Assembly: GCA_029216955.1 (NCBI GenBank)
Contig: JANAVB010009598.1
Span: forward strand, 24,255,600-24,319,599
Origin: Iris pallida
Lineage: Eukaryota > Streptophyta > Magnoliopsida > Asparagales > Iridaceae
Direction of reading: 5' to 3'
DNA: 64,000 nt
Part shown: positions 14,009-23,966 of the stretch, in pieces
Numbering within the stretch: the stretch's first letter is position 1
Layout: the number at the start of each line of letters is the position of its first letter
Notes under the pieces: model-generated
Seen by the model: the letters and a program-made list of their open reading frames with translations, nothing else
Told to the model about the DNA's origin: nothing
Database searches by the model: none
Translations under genes and position numbers: made by a program

Positions 14009-14319
14009 ACAATGCACCTAATGAACGATGCGCCTGGCATGGGATGCATGGCGGTTGCTGCGCCTGGCTATAGCTTTAGGATCTTTCTTTTTGTAGAAGT
14101 TCTCCTTTGTAAAGCCTTTCTTCAGACATGTAATAGACTTTCATATGAAATAAAAGCCTTATTTCCAATGTCTTTAAACTTATACTTTTCTTTATTGTGC
14201 CAAGTATCTGTTTGAGCTTCCTGGCACATTTTGAGTTGTTCGCATGGTTGGGTTGAGCACATAGGAATTCTGGCCTATAGATGCGCCTATAGATGCGCCT
14301 GAAATTTCATGCTTCTACA
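14009..14319 (-). repeat. LTR of element B, left copy, fragment
   Basis: Homologous to 59170-59468; both end GCTTCTACA, the minus-strand start TGTAGAAGC. The rest of this LTR lies left of the window because LTR D is inserted at 14008/14009. It is rich in ATGCGCC/GGCGCAT. Confidence 0.85.
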
Positions 14320-14330
14320 AGACCTCCTTC
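14320..14330 (-). other. Polypurine tract of element B
   Basis: The minus strand reads GAAGGAGGTCT immediately before the 3' LTR start TGTAGAAGC. Position and purine content fit the plus-strand priming site. Confidence 0.6.
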
Positions 14331-14645
14331 AAAGTTTTCAAAACTTTCTTGCTAAGTTTTGGAATACTTTGAATAATAAGCATGGGAAGTAACGACTCGG
14401 GGCGCATGTCTATCGCCTAGGCGCATGGCTCTTCTTAGCGTATAGTCGTTTTGCACGTCGATATGGGGACGCTTGTTGCTTAGGCACATACTGCTAGGGC
14501 GCATGCTTCTTCTGAAGAGCAAATGCCTCGATCTTATGAAAGATTAATGATGATCTTTTGAAGATAAGCAGCCGTCGGTTTCTCGATACCCGAAGTGACT
14601 GATTGCTGATGTCATGCCTCATCGGTTTACACGCGAGGCCAAGCC

Positions 14646-14653
14646 TATAAATA
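14646..14653 (+). promoter_or_regulatory. TATA box of the antisense gene in element B
   Basis: TATAAATA within GCCTATAAATAGGCGG, about 104 bp before the ATG at 14757. The stretch after it (GAGAGAGAG, then CT-rich TTCTTCTTCTTCTTCG) looks like a plant 5' UTR. It is on the strand opposite to gag-pol. Confidence 0.65.
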
Positions 14654-14756
14654 GGCGGTTGTGAGGAGAGAGAGTCTTCTACTTTCTGCAAAAGCTTTCT
14701 CCTTCCTCAGAGCTCTTTTCTTCTTCTTCTTCGAGAACTTTTAGTCCTTTCGAAAA

Positions 14757-15405
14757 ATGGCTCCCAAGACTCCCCACGGCGGTGCTGCTGGCCAAGGAAG
14801 GGGCCGAGGAAAAGAAACCTTGGAGGTTGATACGGAGGAAGCCCCCGTCGTCATGGCGACCCACGCCGACGTTCGCCCGAAGGTGTTCGGTGGGTGTTCT
14901 CTTGCCTTGGTCTTTGTTGCAGTGATATTGGGGTGACCCGACTGTAGATGAGTCGCCTCATGTTGATGTGCTTAGGCTGACGCACATGGACTTTTATCCT
15001 GATGATGCGTCGAAGCCCTTTTCAACTGATGCGCATGGACTTAAGTCATGATGATGCTCCAAAGCTAGGATCTGATCTGTGCACATGGGTTTCGACCCCG
15101 ACGTTGTGTCAGGTTGCTAATGCGCCTTTGATATGTGCTGACTTCTTCCTTTGGTCCTGTTTGCAGGTTCCATGCCGAAGACAAAGGCCTTTGTAAAGGA
15201 GGAAACACCGCTTCCTTTTATCAAACGGAAAGTGTATATTAAGGAGGAGGTGATTCCCAAAGTTACAATCAAGGAAGAACCGACGGCCATCAGGAAAGAG
15301 ATTACTCCCAAGATCGAAGTTGTCATTAAGGAGGAGCCACTGCCAGAGGGTAGTAGCATCGGAGTTCTGATCCTCATGTCCCTGCTGAGGACCTTAGTCA
15401 GATAG
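14757..15405 (+). CDS. Antisense two-exon gene: Lys-Glu-Glu repeat protein
   Basis: A proposed gene on the strand opposite to gag-pol, between pol and the 3' LTR. Exon 1 runs from ATG 14757 to 14889 and the intron from 14890 (GTGGGT) to 15166 (TGTTTGCAG). Exon 2 is 15167-15405 (TAG). Splicing keeps the frame and gives about 123 codons. Exon 1 encodes a Gly/Arg-rich start (GQGRGRGKE). Exon 2 has FVKEE, YIKEE, TIKEE and VIKEE, each fitting the SUMO-site pattern hydrophobic-K-x-E. Without splicing exon 1 stops at 14936. Near 15355-15370 the frame probably slipped: the next frame encodes TKWLREWYMPQRNYDPWL up to a stop near 15471. Antisense extra ORFs at this position have been described for Tat-lineage elements such as Grande (from memory). 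The function is unknown; the exon model is inference. Confidence 0.6.
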
Positions 15406-15516
15406 AGCCTTCATATACGAAATGGCTGAGGGAATGGTACATGCCTCAACGCAACTATGATCCCTGGCTATGAGGATTCATTGATTGCCTTGTAATCGTC
15501 ATTTTCAGGAATATGA

Positions 15517-15522
15517 AATAAA
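15517..15522 (+). terminator. Poly(A) signal of the antisense gene
   Basis: AATAAA in GAAATAAAGTC, about 110 bp after the stop at 15405, followed by T-rich DNA. Together with the TATA box at 14646 it bounds a plausible plus-strand transcription unit of about 0.9 kb. Confidence 0.5.
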
Positions 15523-15750
15523 GTCATGTCCCTATTTTGTCTTAGTGTTTCTTGGATCTGAAGAAACCCGAAGATGTAGTTTACTTCTCTTTGATGTCGA
15601 TGTAATCTTTTACTTTATATTTAGCTGAAGAAAATGAAAGAACTTTCTGCTTTGTTCATTTTTTATGATTTTTGTGGGCCCATTATCTATTGCGCACCTT
15701 GGTTTCTGGGTGCAGATAATAAGTTACTCATGGAGGAAACTGACACATTC

Positions 15751-16160
15751 ACTCAGAGGTAATATGGACGTAGTGAATATGGGATAAATTTTGTGTAGAC
15801 TTATCACCTTTGGCATACCTTGGTGTTAGGTACGGATAATAAGTTGAGAGAGAGGACCGACATATTTACTCAGGGATTAGGTGGACATGGTAAATATAGG
15901 TTAATTTGTTGGAGTTTTCCTACTCAAAGGTAATATGGACATGGTAGGGGTGAACTCTGTGGGGTTTTATAGAACAACTCGGAGGTAATATGGACGTAGA
16001 TGTTTTATGGTACAATAACACATGGATTGTTGTACGAAATGTTTACTCAGAGGTGATGTGGACGTGGTAGACATTGCCTTAAGCATGATCTTACACAGTA
16101 CAGGACCCTGCTTGATGAGGTGTAGAGGAGCAACTCAGAGGTAATGTGGACATGGTTGTC
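15751..16160. repeat. Six spaced copies of ACTCAGAGGTAATATGGACG
   Basis: Variants start at 15751, 15868, 15922, 15977, 16045 and 16133. All keep ACTC-(A/G)-G, then a G(A/T)(A/G/T)…TGGAC(G/A) core, followed by TGGT or TAG. The first two lie inside a longer duplication of about 120 bp beginning GATAATAAGTT. They occupy the untranslated stretch between the pol end and the antisense gene. No function is known to me. Confidence 0.8.
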
Positions 16161-16297
16161 CCTCTACTGGGGATAGAATGCAATGAAACAGCTGGGTTCT
16201 AGAAGCATATGATTTGTCAAAAGATGGGATGTGAACTTGGTTTGGTCAAGTCCACTAGTCCTCTCTCTGGAGAGAGGCAGTACGTTCTCGACGAAGG

Positions 16298-17777
16298 TCA
16301 AAAATAGTACTTTTTCAGAAACTTGTCATTGATGAGCATCATGAACAAGTTCCCTTTAGCTTGAGCGAGACGATAAGCACCGTTTGAGTATACCATCTAT
16401 GATGAAGGGTCCTTCCCATTTGGGTTCGAACTTTTTTGGTGTTTTGTGAGTCATCACCATCGGTCTCCTGACTGCCAGAACCAGGTCGTCCATACGAAAA
16501 GTCCTCTGTCGGACTCTTTTGTTGAAAGCCTGTGATATGCGGGCTTGATAAAGTTCGATGCGCTGTTGAGCCAAGAAGCGCTTTTCGTCCAGCGCTTCCA
16601 ACTCTTGTAGACGGTGATATTGATTGTCTTCTTCCAATAACTGATTTGTGATCGCCACCTGTAGGGAGGGTATTTGAATCTCCAGAGGTAGCACTGCTTC
16701 ACTTCCGTAAACCAGAAAGAATGGTGAGTTGCCTGTCGGGGTCCGTATCGTTGTACGATAGGCCCAAAGGCATTCACTGATCTTCTCGTCCTAGTCGCGT
16801 TTGTTGGATGACACGACTTTTTTTAGTAGCTTGACAATGGTCTTATTAAAGGCTTCAGCCAATCCGTTTGTTGCCGGATTATAAGCGGTTAATGCCACGT
16901 TTTGAATACGGTTCTTGTCGCAGAACCTACTGAACGCATGGCTGATGAATTGTGGACCATTGTCTTAGATAATCCTTCGAGGTAACCCAAAATGGTAGAT
17001 GATGTGATGTTTGATGAAGCTGATCACTTTTGAGCTTTTTGCCTCTGTGAGAGGTACTTCTTCCGTCCATTTAGAGAAATAGTCGGTGATTGCCAGGATA
17101 AAACGGTATCCCCTTGACGAATGAGGAATAATAGGCCCCATTATATCCATGCCCCAGGATTCAAATGGCCAGAAGGCAACCGTCGGGTGTAGAGGCTCTG
17201 ACGGTCTGTGGATGAAGTCGACGTGCAGCTGACATGCATGACACTTCTTTGCATACTTGACAGCGTCGGCCATCATGGTGGGTCAGTAATAGCCCATATG
17301 CTGGAGTCGGTCCTGTTGCTTAGGACCTGGTTGATGAGCTCCACACGTTCCGTCATGAGCTTCTCGAAGAGCTTCGGCGGCTTCTTCGTTAGATAGACAT
17401 CGGAGGAGAAGTCCATCGTAGGAGCACCGATACAGCATTTTGGAGGATGTATTGTAATAGAATAGGAGGGAGCGCCTTCTAACTGAGACTGCCTCCTTCG
17501 GGTCCTCCGGAAGGATTCTATAGACAGTAAAGTCGATGAATGGGAACCTCCAGTCTCTGACGTTGATGTCAAGGTCTGCGGCCATGGCATGAGTTGTCCG
17601 CATGCACATATTATTTATAGGGCAAGCCAAGTCCCGGTTCGTCACCGTAATGAAGTATTGAGTCCCGACGGGTGCAGCCAATGAGGCTGCATGGCCGGCC
17701 AGATCATCAACTTCTAAGTTTTGCAGCCGAGGCACATGCTCTATGAAGAATTCTACAAAGGTTAAGATGATGTCCAA
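16298..17777 (-). pseudogene. Element B integrase
   Basis: Integrase would insert the DNA copy into the genome. The frame continues from RNase H. A zinc-binding part shows EAHDGTCGAHQ and KKCHACQ (HHCC). The core shows WGMDIMGP (first Asp), then DNGPQF (second Asp) and NGLAEAFNKT (Glu). Beyond lies a C-terminal part ending …LINDKFLKKYYF with stop TGA at 16300-16298. Breaks: TGA 17283-17285 in place of the Trp of YYW, TAA 16965-16967 just before DNGPQF, TAG 16791-16793, and a frameshift near 16370. Two of the stops look like TGG turned into TGA or TAG. Inactive. Confidence 0.88.
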
Positions 17778-17822
17778 CGCTGTTTTATGATAGGGGATGA
17801 AAACTTCATGGCGGACCTTATA

Positions 17823-18638
17823 TTATCCCCGGACTTGATTAACGATGAGCTTTGAGTCGCTGTAAGATTCAAGGTAGTCCACCCCCAGCTGTTTTGCTAA
17901 CTGAAGTCCCATGATGCGGGCGTTGTACTCCACAATATTGTTGGAGCATGGCTCTGAAAGAGAATAGGCACGCTGGATGACCAGTTTGTTGGGAGAGATT
18001 AAGACCACCCCTACTCCTGTGATAATTTGGCCTTTGGGGCCTGTTCTGGAAGCACCGTCGAAGAACATCCGCCAGACTAGGCTTTCTTCGGTAATATTTG
18101 CTTCTTGTACCTTATCGGGAATACCTTCGTAGAGCCTGGATGATTCTGGGATTGGGTGCGCGGCTAGAAAGTCGGCCAATGCTTGGCCCTTGACAGTCTT
18201 TTGTGGTACGAAGACCATGTCATATGGTGTCAATAATATCGTCCACGTAGCCAACCGAGAGTTTAGCGCTCCCGATTTTGTCATGAGAATTCTAAGTGGA
18301 TTAACTCGGGAGATGACATGGATTGTTTGTCCCGAGACATAGTGGTGAGTCTTCTGGATGGCGAACACCAAGGCTAGACACTTCTTTTCTACGGGGTTGT
18401 ACTGGTGTTCGGCCCCAACCATCGTCCTGCTGAGGAAGTAGATGGCCTGCTCATGGCTCGTTTCGTTGTTCTGGGCCAACAAAGCGCCAAGGGAATGGTC
18501 CATTGTACGGACATAAAGCACGAATGGTTTGCCTGCGACAGGTGCCACCAGGACTGGGGGACTTATCAGATAAGCTTTAATGTCATCGAAAGCTTTCTGA
18601 CATTCTTCCATCCAAACATAAGAAACTTCCTTCTTCAT
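17823..18638 (-). pseudogene. Element B RNase H plus second (archaeal-type) RNase H
   Basis: An open stretch of 271 codons. The first half is the degenerate gypsy RNase H (FVLYVRTMDHSLGALLAQ, YNPVEKKCLAL). From residue about 190 follows a second RNase H with FFDGAS (Asp 194), NIVEYNA (Glu) and SDSKLIVNQ (Asp). This acquired RNase H between the standard RNase H and integrase is established as a Tat/Ogre/Retand-group trait and fixes the lineage. It would remove the RNA template strand during cDNA synthesis. TAA at 17823-17825, where relatives have Glu, separates it from integrase. Confidence 0.9.
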
Positions 18639-19672
18639 AAGCTTGGTGAAGGGTTGATATTTTTCAGAAAGGTTCGCGATAAACCTTCGAATGTAGGCGA
18701 GTCGTCCTTGTAGACCTCAAAGTTCTCTGAGGTTCTTCGGAGGGTCCATGTCAAGGATGGCTTTAGTCTTCTCGGGGTCGACATGAATACCTTTTGCAGT
18801 GATAATGAAGCCCAAGAACTTTCCACTAGAAACCCCAAGGAAGGATTTAGCGGGGTTTATTTTAAGCTGATGTTCCCGTATGAGGTCGAAGACTGTCTTC
18901 AGGTCTCGTAGGTGATCGCCTCTAAGATGGCTCTTGACAGCGATATCGTCAACATAGCACTCGATTGTCTTGCGAAGGGTTGGCGAAAGATGGTGCTCAT
19001 AGCTCGCTGGTATGTGGCACCTGTATTCTTCAAGCCAAAGGGCATTACTGTGTAGCAGTAAACCCCCTTTAGAGTTCTGAACGACGTGTGCTTCTCGTCG
19101 TCTAGGAACATCTTAATCTCATTGTAGCCTGAGTAGCCGTCCATAAAAGACATACGCTCGAAGCCACATGTGTTATCGATCATTACATCGGTGATCGGGA
19201 GTGGGAGATACAGACTCGGATCTTCCCATTTTTCTTGGTGACAAGGATGATGTTGGCTACCCAATCAGGGTGTTGTTCTTCATGAATGAACCCACTGTCC
19301 AAGAGCTTGTCGATCTCTTTGTCAATGGCGTCCATGATGTTAGGACGGAAGCGCTGCTGTTGCTGCTTAACGGGTTTAGCGTTAGGTAAGATGTTAAGCT
19401 TGTGCATTGTAACATGTGGGTCGAGTCCCGGCATGTCTTCGTAGCTCCAGACGAAGACATCGATATGTTCTTTGTCCAGATGGATCAAGGATTCTCGATC
19501 TTCCTCCACCAAGCTTTTGCTGATGAAGATAGATTTGGATGAAGATCCATCCCCAAGGTCGATCTGTTCGACTTCGTCTTCGGTAGGGGGTTCTTGTAAT
19601 TTAAAGCGAGACTCCCATTGCGCGCCTAGGTGTTGGGCCCAAGGTTCTTCGAAGAAGAACTCTCCTATTTAA
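18639..19672 (-). pseudogene. Element B reverse transcriptase
   Basis: Copies the genomic RNA into DNA in the intact family. The upstream frame (about 19672-19183) carries KPVKQQQQRFRP, DKLLDSGFI and VTKKNGKIRVC. A second frame (19264-18990) carries LPLPITDVMIDN, MDGYSGYNEIKM and MPFGLKNTGATYQRAM. The catalytic YVDD is at 18956-18945 in the third stretch, followed by FLGFIITAKGI. Between KIRVC and LPLPI the DYRxLN motif and neighbouring residues are missing, which also shifts the frame. Another shift lies near 18985, and a TGA sits in LREL*GLQGRL near 18735. Clearly inactive. Confidence 0.88.
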
Positions 19673-19936
19673 TTATCGTCTTTATCTTTTAAAGAATGTA
19701 CGGACGTCATGTTGGCTGACAGCACCTTCCTGAAGACTGAGCCGATGCTGGTGTCAGAGTCCCAAGTTGAAGTTTTAGATGAGTGAGAATGTATGACATC
19801 CTCTGCTTATGATTCTTCTGGAGTTGTTGAAGGCGTGATGTAGCCTATCCACCCACCCACCCCCTCCCCCCCCCCCCTCCTCCGTCCGTTGGGTACGGTA
19901 ATAGTTGTCTTGCGGCTTCCCTTTTGGTACTAGAAG

Positions 19937-21625
19937 TCATAGGGAAAGGCGTCGACCTTTGTCGTAGTTCAGACCTTGGCCGCTCTTTAAGTTGTAACGC
20001 ATCTTTTGGATGAGATACTTGGCTCGATCATTGTACCGGTAGGTTTGCATTTTGCCGATGTCGGGTTCTGGCTCCGTCAGTGGGAGGTCTTGGTGACGCT
20101 TGACTTTACCAAAGATAATGGGCTTCCCGTCCTTGTTCCGAGGTGGGACTATATAACAGACTCCTTGGTACAGGATTACTTGATTTATATGACTCATAGT
20201 CGTTATTTTTGTTTGCAACGACTGTTGAGCATTATCTAGAGTGTACATGGTATTCCAATGTGGAAAACTAGAATAATTGAAAGACACTCTCTTATTGATA
20301 AAATACGGGATCTTTTCCCAAGGGCTTACATCATCGAGGGATGTGGCATCGATATTAGCCGATATGTACTCTCCAAGTTCTTTATCGGTGAGAACTGGAG
20401 CAGCCTTGGAAGGTTCAGAAGAGTTTTTTGGGAGCTTGCCCCGTGCTGGCTCCTGGGATTGTGTTGAGAAGGACGTCGAGGTCTTCTCTTATGGCCTTAC
20501 AGGTGCCGACAACTGAGGAGGTTTGTCTTTAAGTCGCACCTTGAGGGGAGCCTCAGTTGGTGTGCTGGGAGCTGGAGCCTTTACCCATAGCTTAGCTTCG
20601 AGAGGAGCCGCCACTTGAGGGGGATTGACTTTGAGGCGTATCTTCAACGAAGCTTCATTGGATGTCCTGTCCGGAGAAGCTGGCGCCTTTTCGTGGAGTT
20701 TGACTACCATAGGGGACGATGTTTGAGGCGGCCTTCCTTTGAGTCGCACTTTTAGGGGAGCATTGATTATCATGTCCGCCTCTGAGTCAGCTTCGACCTC
20801 TGCTTCTGTCTCATCATTAGCGTCATTGGCTTCATCTCCGAGATGAATTGATTTGTACAGTTCAGCGTCAGTGAAGAAGGCTTCAATCCCTCTGAAGGGA
20901 TCGATATTAGCAAACTCTGTTCGAATGATGCCGCTAGTGGACACGTATTTCATACATTAATGGAGAGTGGATGGCACCACCATGTATTCATGTATCTATG
21001 GTCGTCCCAACAGGATGTTGTAGTTGACGTCTACATCCACAACATACCAAGTCACCACAGTCTAGAGATCGTCAATGTGACACTTCAAGCGGATCTTCCC
21101 CAGTAGCTCACTCTTACTAGCGTTGAAGCCACTGATGGTAGTGTAAGACGCTGTCAGGCAATGTATCTGGATCCCCAGCGTCTGAAGTAGAGTTTGGAGG
21201 ATGATGCTGAGAGAATACCCAGGGTCAATCTGTATTCGATCCACCTTGATGGCACCGACATACCCTGTGTAATACAGGGGTTTGTTGTGCATGTTGTTCT
21301 TGAGCAACATATCATGTTGAGTGAATGTGATGTCAGGGATGATCTCCCCCATATTATGGCAGTACGGACATGCTGTAGTATCATCGTCATACTGCTTAAC
21401 CTGACTGATAAAAGACTCGATGTCCTTCAGAGCTTCGCAGAGAGCTTCCCGAGTATCTTTGGATAGGCGGCCGATGAGCTCGAATAGGGAAATTCGTGCT
21501 TGAGTACTGGCCAGTTGTGCTAGTATGTCGAAGTTGTGGGACTTGGCTAACCCTAGAGTATTATCTTTTCGAAGAGGCCGGTCGAAGCAGGCCTCCTTCT
21601 GTTTTTGTTTATCAGTTGCAGGAGG
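19937..21625 (-). pseudogene. Element B protease, Pro-rich linker and G-patch-like segment
   Basis: Continues the gag frame. The protease region (21352-21062) shows IQIDPGYSLSII where an Asp-Thr/Ser-Gly active site is expected; the Pro after Asp suggests loss of function. YNILLGRPWIH, typical after Tat proteases, lies near 21020-21050. A linker follows with three repeats of A(P/S)LK(V/I)RLK (20761-20501). The last part (20287-19937) carries YLIQKMRYNLKSGQGLNYDKG, which resembles a degenerate G-patch as found near RT in Ogre elements. Stops at 21062, near 20957 and at 20489. An intron between protease and RT is known in Ogre; I cannot place one here. Confidence 0.7.
20501..20761 (-). repeat. 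Peptide repeats in the element B protease-RT linker
   Basis: Units of 34-36 residues: A(P/S)LK(V/I)RLKxxPPQ, about 6 residues, KLxxKAPA, then a short Ser/Thr/Pro tail. There are two full units and one partial. They are basic and proline-rich, with no known domain. Confidence 0.75.
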
Positions 21626-23966
21626 TTAGGATGAACCTTCTCCTTGGACAGTTGTGGTGATGATAGGAGGCATCACTTCGGACGGAGCCTCCTCTGGCTG
21701 GGCATTCTGCTGTGAACGCGTTTGTATGGGCAGTGCTTCCTCAAGGGAGGAAGTCACCATTCGGCAAGACTTGGTCTTCTTGCCTTTGCTTTTGGAGGTA
21801 GAGAATACCCTGGGTTGAGTCAACTCTGGAACGAGATTCGGATGAACCCACATGATCTCTCCCTTGGATGTTGTGAGGGGTGTCAACCCACCCACGTTGT
21901 CGCGAGTTGGTAGAAGGTTGACTACTTCCATTGTCGCCTTTGGGATGGGGACGACGCCATCTTGAGCTATAGTAGACGGTAAGGTACCGAACTGGAGCGA
22001 CACAATGTTGGTCGAGACTATCTTCTCTTCGTAGTCGAGTGAGATGACGTTCATATTGATCATGCGTTGTATGTAGTCTTTGAGGATGTAGCAGTCTTTA
22101 GTTGGATGTCCAACAAACCGATGGTAGTGACAATACCTCGGGTCGCCGACTCTGCCTAATTCGTCAGGACGCTTGGGATGATGCAACTTGATTTTGTCGC
22201 CCTGCTTCAGCATATCGAAGAGCTGTAAGATATCCTCATCGTGGAAGGAGTAGACCATCTCGATCGTGGTGCGGTAGAAGGCCTCGGGACAGGACCTTGC
22301 GTGCTGTTAGACACGTTGACAATCAATGCATGCTTCCCTTTTGCTTCGTGGCTGCTACTGCTGGTCGCAGGTCGTTTCCCTTTGTCATCGAAAGTGGGGA
22401 AGTTAACCCCCAGAAGGCGAGCATTACGTGCCTTCTCTTCAGCAGCTTCGACGTCAATGATCAATGCGCTCCAATCAGGCGGAGGAGTGGAGTTGAGCCA
22501 GAGCTTGATTACAGGGAGCATATTTATGCTGCATGTTCCGATGAGTGCGTGTTCCGACATGCCCGGAGGCAACCTTAGACATGCTTGTTGAAAATGTTCG
22601 ATGAAGATCCGAACGGTCTTATTCTCGGTCTGTCATACTTCTATGAGAGATGACATAGTCATGTCCCTCCCTCCGTCGTAGAACCGATCAAGGAAGAGGC
22701 GTGTCAAGTCATCGAAGGACGATATGGAGTTGTCAGGGAGACTGCAGTACCAGTCGTAGACGACTCCTTTCAGAGCCCAGACAAACAGACTCGTGAGCAA
22801 GGCGTATTCTTTTGGGAGATGCCCCGTCTGAGACTGAAAGTAGGTCAGGTACCGGCGAGGAGAATCCTTCCCGTTGTATGGCGTCAGTGTTTGCGATTTA
22901 TACTTGGGAGGATAAAACACTTTATTCCATTCGAGGGGGTAAGGTTGCAGGAATCCCATCTTCTGGTGATCCTCCTGTCTACTTCGGGCCTCAAAACGCT
23001 CGTGCAGGTCTCTGACCATCTCGGCCAAGTCTTCTGTCGATCTGGGGGTATGTGAAGGTGGTACTGCCTGAAGCTGGATATTGGAAGTAGCTGACGCTCG
23101 CGGTGCAGTGTGGTGTTCCGCCCCTGAGGATACCCGTTGAGGGGGTAAACTTGATTCTCCGTTGGCCCCTGGATCGGGGCTGGTGGAGACAGGTGCCTTT
23201 GCCAGAGTGGTTTGAATGTCGAACACCGCCTGGGTCAGGATCTGAATGGAGGCAGAGAGGGTCTTGAGACTCCCCTCAAGAGTGTCTATGCGCTGCACGA
23301 TGTCTAGTGCTAAAGCGTCTGATTCTCCTTCATCATCACCCCCTGCCATGTAAGCTGTCATGACATAGGTAGAGGTGGATGGATCGGTCGAGGCTTCACT
23401 TTCGACCTCGCTTTCCGGTAGAGGGGCTTCTTCTTCTGAGGCCTCGTGTTGGCTACCCCCAGCTACGTCAGGGTCGGTTTATTGAAGCGCTTCTTCGTCT
23501 TCGAGGGGAGGGTTGTCAGAGGCTTGACTACCTCCGGCTGTTGCTTCTGTCAGGGCCTTGATCCTTGCTCGGATGCGTTCGTACACCCCTGGGGATGAGA
23601 CCACTATTTTGCTCTTCTTCAACTGAGTCTTGGATGCAGAGGCTGAGGAGTTGGTGGTTGTCTTTCTCACAGATGAGTGGGAATTAGAGATAACATGACA
23701 GGAAGTGACCTTGGGCTCCACTACATCTTCAATTGGCACTTTCTTTCCGAGGCGACGTCGGATAGGTGCCGTAGATTGTAGTCATTGTTGAAACACGGAC
23801 TGTCTCTGTGGTGGAGCCGCTGTTTTGCAACAACAGCAATTGATGGTGACCATAGTACAGGTGTGCCCTACGAGGGACATATTGTGCTTATTGGTCAGCT
23901 CTCCTGATCTGCATTTTTGACTGATCATATTACACAAATCATGATGGGAGAGTTTCACTTTAACAC
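21626..23966 (-). pseudogene. Element B gag
   Basis: Gag would form the particle that packages element RNA. The frame runs from the LARD C junction (23966) with stops TGA 23782-23784, TAA 23479-23481 and TGA 22633-22635, and a frameshift near 22260. Recognisable gag core: FLQPYPLEWNKVFYPPKY, ALKGVVYDWYCSLP, LFLDRFYDGG, then RIFIEHFQQACLRLP. A modified zinc knuckle CHYHRFVGHPTKDCYILKDY (Cys-His-His-Cys type, as in Tat/Ogre gags) is at about 22135-22080. Upstream the frame is interrupted by C and resumes at 56446. Confidence 0.82.

Noticed and set aside
15117..15377. 86-codon minus-strand frame
   Set aside because: Mirror of exon 2 of the plus-strand gene; hydrophobic composition follows from the KEE codons.
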